DNA of 7,357 bases from NCBI GenBank assembly GCA_902766575.1, contig CACXED010000239.1, positions 1 to 7,357 of the forward strand, written 5' to 3'. A program made the position numbers and the translations under genes. This document shows, one piece after another, positions 1 through 7,242 of this stretch; within the stretch, counting starts at the first letter, position 1, and every line of letters begins with the position of its first letter. A model generated the notes under the pieces. It saw only the letters and a program-made list of their open reading frames with translations. It did not search any database and had not been told where the DNA came from. Source of the stretch: an uncultured Ruminococcus sp. (lineage in GTDB: Bacteria > Bacillota > Clostridia > Oscillospirales > CAG-272).

Positions 1-2654
1 GCTGCGCTGACCCGAGAAAGCCGATCTCCGAGACTCTCCCCGGCAAGCTCCCGCAGCCGAAGATCACCCACGGCGCGGCTGCCGGCTACTCGTCCTACGG
101 AAACCAGATCGGACTCGCCACCGGCGGAGTCTACGAGATCTACCACGATAATTACGTCGCGAAGCACCTCGAGGTCGGCGCGGTCGTCGGCGCCGCTCCG
201 GCTGAGAATGTCATCCGCGAAGTGCCGAAGCCGGGCGACAAGGTCATTCTCCTTGGCGGTCGTACCGGACGCGACGGCTGCGGCGGAGCTACCGGCTCGT
301 CCAAGGCTCACACCACCGCATCGCTCACGACCTGCGGAGCAGAGGTTCAGAAAGGAAATCCCCCCGAGGAGCGCAAGATTCAGCGCCTTTTCCGCAACGA
401 AAACGTCACGAAGCTCATCAAGCGCTGCAACGACTTCGGCGCGGGCGGAGTTTCGGTCGCTATAGGCGAGCTCGCCGACGGACTGCTCATTGACCTCTCC
501 AAGGTTCCGAAGAAGTACGAGGGTCTTGACGGCACCGAGCTTGCTATCTCCGAGTCTCAGGAGCGCATGGCGGTCGTCGTCGCAAAGGAGGACGCGGCTA
601 AGTTCTGCGAGTATGCCGCTGGCGAGAACTTAGAGGCGACTATCGTAGCGTCGGTCACTGAGGAGCCCAGACTCCGCATGAAGTGGAACGACAACTTCAT
701 TATCGACCTCTCGCGCGAGTTCCTCAACTCCAACGGCGCGGAGAAGCACACCGATATCGAGATTGACAAGGTCGACACAAACGGCATACTCGACGGCTTC
801 AGGGCGAAGCTCGACCTCTCGGACAGAGCGGCGGCTGTCAGAGCGCTGATCGGCGACCTCAACATCTGCTCTCAGCGCGGACTTGTCGAAAAGTTCGACA
901 GCTCGATCGGCGCGGGAACCGTCGTGATGCCCTACGGCGGAAAATATCAGATCACTCAGCCTCAGTTCATGGCGGCAAAGCTCCCGGTGCTCGAGGGCGA
1001 GACAGATACGGCCTCGGTCATGGCTTACGGCTTCGACCCGTTCCTGTCCGAAAAGAGCCCCTATCACGGAGCGGTCTATGCGGTCGTCGAGTCGGTCGCG
1101 AAGTTAGTCGCGGCGGGAATTGATTACCGCGACGCTTACCTCACTTTCCAGGAGTATTTCGAAAAGACCAGAAACGACCCGAAGCGCTGGGGCAAGCCGA
1201 TGGCGGCTCTGCTCGGTGCGCTGAAGGCTCAGTGCGAGCTCGGTATCGCGGCTATCGGCGGCAAGGACTCGATGTCCGGCACGTTTGAGAACATCGACGT
1301 TCCGCCTACGCTCGTATCGTTCGCGATTGCGGCTCACGACGCAAAGAAGCTGATAACTCCCGAGTTCAAGTCTGCCGGAGACAGGGTCTACCTCATCGCG
1401 CCGGAGTACACAAAGGACAATCTGCCCGACTTCGAGAGCCTGCGCAGCGTATTCGGAAATATCCGCGACATCGCGGAGTCCGGCAAGGCTAAGGCTATAT
1501 ACACGGTCGATCTCGGCGGCGTCGCTGAGGGCATCGTCAAGATGAGCATGGGCAACCGTATCGGCTTCAGGGGCGATCTCGACGACTCGACGCTCTTTGA
1601 GCTCGAGTACGGCGCGTTCATAATCGAGGCTGACGGCGAGCTCGGCCCGAAGTTCACTCTCATCGGCGAGACGACCGACGACGGCTGTGTCACGCTCGGA
1701 GATGCGAAGCTCGATATCGTCTCGCTCCAGTCCGACTGGGAGAACACGCTCGAAAAGGTGTTCCCGACTATCGCTCCCGAGGTCAAGCCCGAAAAGACCG
1801 AGAAATTCAGCTTTGCGAAGCGCTCGGAGCTTGCTCCGGCGGTCAGGGTCGCAAAGCCCCGCGTAGTCATTCCGGTATTCCCCGGCACGAACTGCGAGTA
1901 CGACACTATGCGCCGCTTTGAAAAGGCGGGAGCAAGGGCGGAGATATTCGTTCTGCGCAATCTCAGCGCGGCTGCGCTGACCGACGCGGTTGACGAGCTT
2001 GTCTCGCTTCTCGACAACGCGCAGATGCTGATGATCCCCGGCGGCTTCTCGGGCGGCGACGAGCCGGACGGCTCGGGCAAGTTCATCACTGCCGTGCTCC
2101 GCAACCCGAAGGTCAAGGACGCGGTGACGAGACTCCTCGAGCAGCGCGACGGACTTGCGCTCGGAATCTGCAACGGCTTCCAGGCTCTTGTAAAATCAGG
2201 TCTGCTCCCGTTCGGCAGAATTATGGACGAGATGACGCCCGACTGCCCGACGCTGACCTTCAATGCGATAGGCAGACACCAGTCGATGATGGTCCGCACG
2301 AGAATCGCGTCGGTCAAGTCCCCGTGGCTTGCCGGAGTTGAGGTCGGCGACATCCACTCGATTCCGATCTCCCACGGAGAGGGACGCTTCTGGGCGAGCG
2401 AGGAGACGGTCAGAGCTCTCGCCGCTAACGGTCAGATCGCAACTCAGTACGTCGATCTCGACGGCAATCCGACTATGGATATCCGCTACAACCCGAACGG
2501 CTCGACCTTTGCGATAGAGGGAATCCTCAGCCCCGACGGCAGAATCCTCGGCAAGATGGGTCACAGCGAGCGCATCGGCAGAAACGTCGCCAAGAATATC
2601 GAGGGCGACAAGGATCAGCACCTGTTCGAGTCGGGAACCAAGTACTTCGCCTGA
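1..2654 (+). CDS. purL: Phosphoribosylformylglycinamidine synthase (FGAM synthase), single-chain PurL, 5'-partial
   Basis: This enzyme makes FGAM from FGAR, ATP and glutamine, a cytosolic step of de novo purine synthesis. The frame is open from the window edge (first full codon 3-5) to TGA at 2652-2654, giving 883 visible residues. Single-chain PurL proteins are usually about 1,240-1,300 aa, so roughly 350-400 N-terminal residues lie outside. The first internal ATG at 222 is not the start, because the reading upstream of it is also PurL-like. Visible landmarks, numbered from the first full codon, are GGRTGRDG near residue 85, the DGTELAISESQERM segment and IGGKDSMSG (Lys 421) of the second synthetase half. 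A class I glutamine amidotransferase domain runs from about 619 to the end: FPGTNCEYD, nucleophile Cys723 in GICNGF, ISHGEGRF (His791), and the His854/Glu856 pair in GHSER. All expected catalytic residues are present and the visible part looks intact. Bacillus instead splits this function into PurS, PurQ and PurL. Family assignment is very secure. Confidence 0.97.
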   Translation, partial: CADPRKPISETLPGKLPQPKITHGAAAGYSSYGNQIGLATGGVYEIYHDNYVAKHLEVGAVVGAAPAENVIREVPKPGDKVILLGGRTGRDGCGGATGSSKAHTTASLTTCGAEVQKGNPPEERKIQRLFRNENVTKLIKRCNDFGAGGVSVAIGELADGLLIDLSKVPKKYEGLDGTELAISESQERMAVVVAKEDAAKFCEYAAGENLEATIVASVTEEPRLRMKWNDNFIIDLSREFLNSNGAEKHTDIEIDKVDTNGILDGFRAKLDLSDRAAAVRALIGDLNICSQRGLVEKFDSSIGAGTVVMPYGGKYQITQPQFMAAKLPVLEGETDTASVMAYGFDPFLSEKSPYHGAVYAVVESVAKLVAAGIDYRDAYLTFQEYFEKTRNDPKRWGKPMAALLGALKAQCELGIAAIGGKDSMSGTFENIDVPPTLVSFAIAAHDAKKLITPEFKSAGDRVYLIAPEYTKDNLPDFESLRSVFGNIRDIAESGKAKAIYTVDLGGVAEGIVKMSMGNRIGFRGDLDDSTLFELEYGAFIIEADGELGPKFTLIGETTDDGCVTLGDAKLDIVSLQSDWENTLEKVFPTIAPEVKPEKTEKFSFAKRSELAPAVRVAKPRVVIPVFPGTNCEYDTMRRFEKAGARAEIFVLRNLSAAALTDAVDELVSLLDNAQMLMIPGGFSGGDEPDGSGKFITAVLRNPKVKDAVTRLLEQRDGLALGICNGFQALVKSGLLPFGRIMDEMTPDCPTLTFNAIGRHQSMMVRTRIASVKSPWLAGVEVGDIHSIPISHGEGRFWASEETVRALAANGQIATQYVDLDGNPTMDIRYNPNGSTFAIEGILSPDGRILGKMGHSERIGRNVAKNIEGDKDQHLFESGTKYFA

Positions 2655-2689
2655 AGCCCGGGAATCGATAATCGAACGGTTTTTCGCAG

Positions 2690-2716
2690 AGCGCGGGGAA
2701 TTTCTCCGCGCTTTTG
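2690..2716 (+). terminator. Rho-independent terminator after purL
   Basis: A 9-bp GC-rich stem (2690-2698 with 2704-2712, containing one G-T wobble) encloses a 5-base AATTT loop and runs into four T residues (2712-2715). It lies 36 bases past the purL stop. The T run is short, so read-through into the next gene is plausible. Confidence 0.75.
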
Positions 2717-2748
2717 CGTCAGACGGCAGAAAAACGTCAGTAACCTTG

Positions 2749-2755
2749 AAAGGAG
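2749..2755 (+). promoter_or_regulatory. Ribosome binding site of the Gfo/Idh/MocA-like gene
   Basis: AAAGGAG lies 10 bases before the ATG at 2766 and fixes that start. The 49 bases between the purL terminator and this ATG show no convincing -35/-10 pair. The gene may therefore depend on terminator read-through or on a weak promoter I cannot recognise. Confidence 0.75.
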
Positions 2756-2765
2756 ATGAAAAAGC

Positions 2766-3851
2766 ATGAACCGTATGCCGTTCGGCGTCGTCGGAGCGGA
2801 GCGCGCGCTCGAGATTGCCTCGCGCCGTCTCACCGGAGAATATGCGGAGGTTCGCGCCGCCTTTGACCCGGACGAGAAAAAGCTTCGGGCGCTCGAGCCC
2901 GAGCTTGAAGCGCGGGGAATCTGCTGCTTTCGCGACTTCATGAAATTCGCGGGCTGCGGGATCGGCGCGATGATTATCTCCGGCGGTGAGCTTGACCGGG
3001 CGCAATACGCGATAAAGGCGCTCCGACGCGGAGTTCACGTTCTCTCCGAGCCGCCTATGGCGCTGACCCTCGACGATGTGAGCCGGATCGAGCGGGCTTC
3101 AAGGGAGAGCGGAAAATATTACGCGCTCGCCGTCTATAGCTGTCACAGACGGGAGGTTCTGCTCGCAAAAGAGCTTTTCAGGCGCGGCGATATCGGGCGG
3201 CTCGTCTACGCCGAGGGCAGCTCCTTTGTGAGGTTCAGCGACCGCGCTGCCGGGATCCCGTCGACCTTCAACTGCGCCGGGAGCGTCGGACAGGCTCTGA
3301 TCACCTGCGGACAGCGCGCGGTCAGGGTCAGCGGCTTTGAGAGCCGGAGCTCGTCCGCGTCGCTGGGAGTTGAGCTGCTCGAGCTCTCGAACGGCGCGCT
3401 CTGCCGGGCGGTGAACGGCTCGCTCCTGTCTCCGAGAGAGCGCGGACTGCGGCTCATCGGCGAGAGCGGAAGTCTCGAGATCATCGGCGGCGGAGTTCTG
3501 CTCACCGACGGGACGGGAAAGACGCGGCGGAACGTTCTGAGCCGTCCGGAGGGCTTTCTGCTCGACGGAATGTGCCGGGGAGGGAGCTTTGAGGAGTCGT
3601 CGGCGATCGCGGGCTTTGCGGCAAAGCTGCTCGGGGACAGCGCGGCTGCGGCTCGCTGCATCGACGTCTACCGCGCCGCGGATATCTCGCTGCCCGGGAT
3701 GATAGCTCACCGATCGATAATCGACGGCGGCAGACCTCTGCCTGTTCCCGATCTGCGGAGCGACGAGGGACGCGACGCCTGCCGCGGAGATCGCTTCGGC
3801 TTCGCCGTCGCCGACGAGAAATACCGGCTGCCCGTGAGCCTGAAAAACTGA
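2766..3851 (+). CDS. Divergent Gfo/Idh/MocA-family oxidoreductase-like protein
   Basis: The 361-aa product has the layout and length of the Gfo/Idh/MocA family of NAD(P)-dependent sugar or cyclitol dehydrogenases. A Rossmann-like N-terminus (FGVVGAERALEIASR, residues 6-20) is followed by YAIKALRRGVHVLSEPPMAL (81-100), the counterpart of the family's 'GKHVLxEKP' stretch. The segment ELFRRGDIGRLVYAEGSSF (136-154) matches the usual start of the C-terminal alpha/beta domain. Near the end, residues 310-329 resemble the GxxAxxSIxxGGxPxxVPD tail of one family branch. Two features are odd. The EKP lysine is replaced (Glu95-Pro96-Pro97), and the GxGxxG dinucleotide motif keeps only one glycine. Some Gfo/Idh/MocA branches read SEVP at this place, so the change may define a branch rather than decay. 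The start is set by AAAGGAG at 2749. Substrate and cofactor cannot be predicted. It sits downstream of purL behind a terminator, and no purine link is evident. The fold call is good; enzymatic activity is uncertain. Confidence 0.82.
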   Translation: MNRMPFGVVGAERALEIASRRLTGEYAEVRAAFDPDEKKLRALEPELEARGICCFRDFMKFAGCGIGAMIISGGELDRAQYAIKALRRGVHVLSEPPMALTLDDVSRIERASRESGKYYALAVYSCHRREVLLAKELFRRGDIGRLVYAEGSSFVRFSDRAAGIPSTFNCAGSVGQALITCGQRAVRVSGFESRSSSASLGVELLELSNGALCRAVNGSLLSPRERGLRLIGESGSLEIIGGGVLLTDGTGKTRRNVLSRPEGFLLDGMCRGGSFEESSAIAGFAAKLLGDSAAAARCIDVYRAADISLPGMIAHRSIIDGGRPLPVPDLRSDEGRDACRGDRFGFAVADEKYRLPVSLKN

Positions 3852-3859
3852 CAAAAATC

Positions 3860-3887
3860 AAAAGGAGTCCGTTCGGACTCCTTTTTT
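3860..3887. terminator. Bidirectional rho-independent terminator between convergent genes
   Basis: A perfect 11-bp stem (3860-3870 with 3875-3885) has a GTTC loop. On the + strand it ends in TTTTTT (3882-3887), stopping transcription that passes the oxidoreductase-like gene. On the - strand the stem ends in TTTT and continues GATTTTT, and it begins 10 bases past the stop of the sigma-like gene at 3898. One hairpin therefore appears to serve both convergent units. Confidence 0.92.
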
Positions 3888-3897
3888 GCATTATTTG

Positions 3898-5508
3898 TTA
3901 TTTATTCGGCAAGCGATCGGCAAAGAGCAGGGTATTCAGCCCCGCCGCGCGCTTCTGAGAGGGTGTTTTCAGCACTCCGCTCCCGACAAGCTGCTCGATG
4001 ATGTACATCCGCAGGTTCGGACGGGCGTATATCTTCGCCAGCGGGCGGATGTGCTCGGGAAAATGCGGCTCGCGGAGCTTGTACAGCTTTTCGGAGAGCT
4101 CGCCGAGCAGCGCGCGAACCTCGCTGTCAGCCTGCGGGAGCGAATTATTGAACGGGGTTTCGCCGAGCCATTTCGCGCCCTCGTGGTCTACGCAGATCAG
4201 ATTGACCTCATCGTCGGCGGTCAGGTAGCCCTTGTCGCGCAGACGCTTGTAATGCTCGATCTGCGACGGCTCTTTCTTCAGAGCTCCCGTGTAGAACTCG
4301 TAGAGAAATTCGTAGTCTGTCCAGAGATTTTCGCGCCAGCCCATTTCGCGGCTGTCGTAGCAGGTTGTGACCTGCCACGAAAAGATCGGATATTTGTCCG
4401 AGCCTCGCGTCATGCTGCCGCAGGCGCCGTATTTTCTCCCGTCGAAGCTGACGTCAAAGCTGCGGTCAACGCTTGCGAAAGCGACGTAATTTCCGCCGTC
4501 CTTGCGTCTGACGCGGTATTCGTCGAGCGCGTCGTCCTGCTCGCAGAGATTGAGCTGATAGCTCGCCGCGAACATTATTCCCGACCAGAGCCAGAGATTT
4601 TCGTCGCCGTCGGGGATATAGAGCTTTGTTTGGTCAAAGTTCCTCAGCGCCTCGACGACCTTTGGAATATAGACCTCACAGACCTTTTTTGCGTAGGCGA
4701 CGTTGAGCTCGTGCTCGGCTTCACAGAGCTCCTTTGTCGGATCGGTAATGTACATATTAGTCAGGTACTTGTCGCCGAGCCGATCCATAAAACCGTATTC
4801 CTCTAAAACCTCGACCTCGTCGGCGACGAATACCGGCGATACGCCGATCTCGTCGGCGATCTCGTTGATCGTCAGCGGCTTGTGATAGGCTGCCCACGCG
4901 ATATTCTGCGTCAGTCGGCGCGAGAAAAAGTCCGCGGTGTCGCCCTTTGAGCCGGGTCTGCCGTCGTGTCCGAGCTCGCTGAAGCTGATGGGATCAATTC
5001 CGAGTTTTCCGATGCTTCTCATAGTTTTCATGCCCTCCTTAAGTGTGCTTTTCGCACCGCTCAGATGCCACTTGACCGTTCCGAGCGGAATGGCAAGCTC
5101 CTTTGCGATGTCGGAAAGCTTCATGCTTTTGTAGTAGTGTCTGACGAGTATCTCCCGGCGAAGCTTTGACAGATAGGCGATCTCGAGCCGGAGCTTTGCG
5201 TAGGTCTCGCTCTCGGCGACGCGCTCGGTGAAGTCGTCGCCGTCCTCGATATCGAAATCGTCAAGCCCGCAGTAGGGCGAGTTTTTATACTCGTCGGTAA
5301 AACGCGCCCATACGTTCTGAGCTATGCGGTAGATGTAGGCGCTGATATTCGCGATATTCTCCCGCTTCAGGAGCGAGGAATAGACCTCGAGCGTTATCCT
5401 TGCCGCCAGCTCCTCGGCGCGCTCGATGGAGCCGGTTTTGGTCAGCGCGAAGCCGTACAGCTTTTTGTTGTACTCGCAGATTATCCGGTCGCACAGCTCT
5501 TTGTCCAT
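3898..5508 (-). CDS. ECF-like sigma-70 protein with winged-helix and long unassigned C-terminal domain (second of tandem pair)
   Basis: The 536-aa product begins like an ECF (group IV) sigma factor. Region 2 spans about residues 1-78, including the aromatic, helical AYIYRIAQNVWARF stretch (57-70). Region 4 spans about 105-160, with its helix-turn-helix around LSDIAKELAIPLGTVKWHL (131-149). There is no region 3. A linker leads to a second helix-turn-helix with a wing (about 195-255: PLTINEIADEIGVSPVFVAD, then GDKYLTNMYI). The last 280 residues or so match no family I recognise. They are soluble and rich in aromatics, contain RRKDGGNYVAF (334-344), and show no signal peptide or membrane helix. 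Classical ECF factors are only about 160-200 aa, so two thirds of this protein is extra. It is a paralogue of the gene at 5612-7237, 103 bp upstream and in the same direction. ATG at 5508 is supported by AAAGGA at 5522-5517. It may be a sigma factor with built-in control or a DNA-binding regulator that no longer initiates transcription. The sigma-like fold is secure, the role is not. Confidence 0.85.
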   Translation of the reverse strand: MDKELCDRIICEYNKKLYGFALTKTGSIERAEELAARITLEVYSSLLKRENIANISAYIYRIAQNVWARFTDEYKNSPYCGLDDFDIEDGDDFTERVAESETYAKLRLEIAYLSKLRREILVRHYYKSMKLSDIAKELAIPLGTVKWHLSGAKSTLKEGMKTMRSIGKLGIDPISFSELGHDGRPGSKGDTADFFSRRLTQNIAWAAYHKPLTINEIADEIGVSPVFVADEVEVLEEYGFMDRLGDKYLTNMYITDPTKELCEAEHELNVAYAKKVCEVYIPKVVEALRNFDQTKLYIPDGDENLWLWSGIMFAASYQLNLCEQDDALDEYRVRRKDGGNYVAFASVDRSFDVSFDGRKYGACGSMTRGSDKYPIFSWQVTTCYDSREMGWRENLWTDYEFLYEFYTGALKKEPSQIEHYKRLRDKGYLTADDEVNLICVDHEGAKWLGETPFNNSLPQADSEVRALLGELSEKLYKLREPHFPEHIRPLAKIYARPNLRMYIIEQLVGSGVLKTPSQKRAAGLNTLLFADRLPNK

Positions 5509-5516
5509 TTGCTTAG

Positions 5517-5549
5517 TCCTTTCTGAAAGACCTTTCGCGAAAGCTTTCG
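5517..5549 (-). promoter_or_regulatory. Overlapping CTTTC/GAAAG inverted repeats covering the ribosome binding site of the downstream sigma-like gene
   Basis: The 103-bp gap between the two sigma-like genes holds five alternating 5-bp units on the + strand: CTTTC 5519-5523, GAAAG 5525-5529, CTTTC 5532-5536, GAAAG 5539-5543 and CTTTC 5544-5548. Two perfect 12-bp palindromes overlap here (5532-5543 and 5538-5549). Read as - strand RNA, the last GAAAG is part of the Shine-Dalgarno AAAGGA (5522-5517), 8 bases before the ATG at 5508. A CUUUC just upstream could pair with it and hide it, while alternative pairings would free it. The repeats are seen directly; either role (RNA switch or protein operator) is inference. 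Confidence 0.5.
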
Positions 5550-5550
5550 T

Positions 5551-5556
5551 ATATTA
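5551..5556 (-). promoter_or_regulatory. Weak -10-like TAATAT upstream of the second sigma-like gene
   Basis: Read on the - strand, TAATAT lies 42 bases before the ATG at 5508, next to the CTTTC/GAAAG array. It shares four of six bases with the TATAAT consensus, and no good -35 is found 16-18 bp upstream. It could be an internal promoter, but co-transcription from the upstream paralogue is at least as likely, since the gap shows no clear terminator hairpin. The rest of the gap (5557-5611) holds a 10-bp palindrome, TTTTCGAAAA (5586-5595), and a GAAAATTT direct repeat (5591-5598 and 5605-5612). Confidence 0.2.
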
Positions 5557-5611
5557 AGTGGCGGAAAAAATGAGAAGGTTGGCGGTTTTCGAAAATTTCC
5601 GGCAGAAAATT

Positions 5612-7237
5612 TCAGCTTTTATCGTAGACGAGCAGCACCGGCGGCAGAGCGCGGTCGGCTCCGGCAAGGTGAAGCCCCAACTCATAGGCTTTCCGCACGA
5701 CCGCCATGACGATGTAGCTCGTCGCCGGACGGTATCTGAAAAGCTCGGGTATGTTCCCAAGATGCGCCGGAGTCCTTACCGCGCTGCGCCTTAAGAACTC
5801 GCGGTAATCGCTCCCGAGCCGGTCGGTGAGCTTCTCATACGCTTCTGAGATCAGCCGATTGACCTCGGCGAACTCTCCGCGGGTGAGCATCGGAATATCG
5901 ACCAGAAGCGTACTGTTCTCACACCGGAGCAGACCGGCTTCGATGAATCCGGGTATGCTCTCGAGCATACGCTCGGGCAGACCGCATTTTTCGGGCGAAA
6001 GCTCGCGGCTGACCGACCACAGGAGGTTGCAGATATATTTGAAGTACAGCTCATAACCGCAGATATTGAATCTGCGCGGGCTGTCCCAGAGAGAAGTGTC
6101 AAATTCACAGAGCTGCAGAAATTTTGCTCCATCGAAGTCACATTCGCCCGGACCGCTCGTCCTGCGCCCGCCCCAGACCGTGTATTCGAGCGAGCGTTCG
6201 TATTCGGCAGAGTCGTAGTCCGCCGGGAAAGCATATCCGAACGCCATCCATTTTCCGCCGTCGCGTCGGGGAGGGCAGACCGCTTCTCCGATTCCGCTGC
6301 CGTAGAGCTGGAATCTTTGCAGCGCGTCGAGTATCGCGTAGCGTTCCAGCTTTACAGACTGCGCGGCGGTCAGGCTTAAATCGAGCCGCTTGAGATTTTC
6401 GGTCAGCTTTGTCATAATCTCCCAGATTTCCGAAAAGTGCCGCTCAACAAAATCGAGCTGCGGTTTGAAGCGTCCGAGCTGATCGGACAGATTGTAGATG
6501 ATGAAATCGGCGTAGTATTTTCCTCCGCTTGTCTTTGCCATCAGCTCGCCCGAAACGAGCCTTTCGGCGATCGGCTCGACGTAGGCGGTCGGTATGCCTA
6601 TCGCACGGGAGAGCTCGGGCAGCGTCAGCGGTCGGTCGTAGGCGAGCATGAGCAGATTCTGCGCGATGAGATCGTTTTCGACGAGCGATATCGGCGAGCC
6701 GTCCGCGCCGTCGCTCCCGCAGAACGAGAGGCTGAGCCTCCCGGGAAGATTGTTTTCTCTGTTTTCCATATCGGTGAGTCCTTTCCTGATTTTTTCACGC
6801 CCAGCCGAAAGCCGGCTCTTGACCGTACCCTCGGGTATGCCGAGCGCCGACGCGATGTCCGCGATACTCTGCCCGCGGTAGTAGAAGCGTATCAGCGTCT
6901 CCCGCGAGAGAGTAGAGAGATAAGCTATCTCGCGGCGGACGGCGGCGGCTTCCTCGCCGTCCGGCTCGGGCTCATCGGAGGTCAGTCCGAAGTCGCCGAG
7001 CTCGACTATCGTCGGCTGACCATACTTTTTTCTGAGTGTGTCGTTGTATTTGTGCATGAGAGTGTTCGCGAGCCATGTCTTGGGATATTCTATCCTCCCG
7101 CCGCGCCGTATGAAATCGAGCGCGGCTAAAAAGGTCTCCGAGAGCAGATCCTCGGCGTCCTCGCGCGAGGAGCATTTTGACTCGGCGAGCCGCTTTATGT
7201 AGTCGAAATGCTCGAGGATTAGGTCGTTTGCGTTCAT
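5612..7237 (-). CDS. ECF-like sigma-70 protein with winged-helix and long unassigned C-terminal domain (first of tandem pair)
   Basis: The 541-aa product has the same three-part plan as its downstream neighbour. Region 2 covers about residues 1-72, with the acidic SSREDAEDLLSETFLAAL helix (23-40) and PKTWLANTLMHKYNDTLRKK (52-71). Region 4 covers about 100-155, with its helix-turn-helix at SIADIASALGIPEGTVKSRL (124-143), which is very typical of sigma factors. Residues about 186-247 form a second winged helix-turn-helix (PLTLPELSRAIGIPTAYVEP, then GGKYYADFIIY). Residues about 250-541 are unassigned, with PRRDGGKWMAF (323-333) matching the neighbour's motif and a similar hydrophobic end (LLVYDK here, LLFADR in the neighbour). 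No signal peptide or membrane helix is seen, so it should be cytosolic. ATG at 7237 is supported by AAGGGAGA (7250-7243). It is probably the first gene of a two-gene unit. The two proteins differ much more from each other than a recent duplication would allow. Whether it truly replaces a sigma factor at promoters cannot be told from sequence; the domain call for regions 2 and 4 is strong. Confidence 0.87.
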   Translation of the reverse strand: MNANDLILEHFDYIKRLAESKCSSREDAEDLLSETFLAALDFIRRGGRIEYPKTWLANTLMHKYNDTLRKKYGQPTIVELGDFGLTSDEPEPDGEEAAAVRREIAYLSTLSRETLIRFYYRGQSIADIASALGIPEGTVKSRLSAGREKIRKGLTDMENRENNLPGRLSLSFCGSDGADGSPISLVENDLIAQNLLMLAYDRPLTLPELSRAIGIPTAYVEPIAERLVSGELMAKTSGGKYYADFIIYNLSDQLGRFKPQLDFVERHFSEIWEIMTKLTENLKRLDLSLTAAQSVKLERYAILDALQRFQLYGSGIGEAVCPPRRDGGKWMAFGYAFPADYDSAEYERSLEYTVWGGRRTSGPGECDFDGAKFLQLCEFDTSLWDSPRRFNICGYELYFKYICNLLWSVSRELSPEKCGLPERMLESIPGFIEAGLLRCENSTLLVDIPMLTRGEFAEVNRLISEAYEKLTDRLGSDYREFLRRSAVRTPAHLGNIPELFRYRPATSYIVMAVVRKAYELGLHLAGADRALPPVLLVYDKS

Positions 7238-7242
7238 GTGCT

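Noticed and set aside
208..465. Small + strand open frame (85 codons) overlapping purL
   Set aside because: It is out of frame within the conserved GGRTGRDG part of PurL; its product is Ser/Arg/Ala-rich shadow sequence.
1388..2353. Long open frame (321 codons) on the - strand
   Set aside because: It lies entirely antisense to the conserved PurL sequence, its product is Ser/Pro/Arg-rich low-complexity text, and it resembles no family. GC-rich codon bias in purL explains the lack of stops.
2196..3038. Open frame (280 codons) on the - strand across the purL end and the next gene
   Set aside because: It runs antisense through two well-supported genes and through the terminator and ribosome binding site between them; the product has no recognisable motif.
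3099..3854. Open frame (251 codons) on the - strand opposite the oxidoreductase-like gene
   Set aside because: It is antisense to a gene with clear family motifs and a strong ribosome binding site; the product is Arg/Ala-rich and unrecognisable.
3886..4806. Open frame (306 codons) on the + strand with a TTG start
   Set aside because: It starts inside the T run of the terminator without a ribosome binding site and is antisense to the sigma-like gene, whose domains are convincing.
5557..5611. Possible terminator after the first sigma-like gene (TTTTCGAAAA palindrome and a T run on the - strand)
   Set aside because: The 10-bp palindrome is too AT-rich and loopless to act as a terminator hairpin, and the TTTTTT run lies too far downstream of it.
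6437..7129. Open frame (230 codons) on the + strand
   Set aside because: It is antisense to the first sigma-like gene, including its conserved region 4, and has no recognisable product.
3898..7237. Reading the sigma pair as a sigma factor plus anti-sigma factor
   Set aside because: Both proteins carry sigma regions 2 and 4, neither has membrane helices or a zinc-binding anti-sigma motif, and both share the same C-terminal plan.
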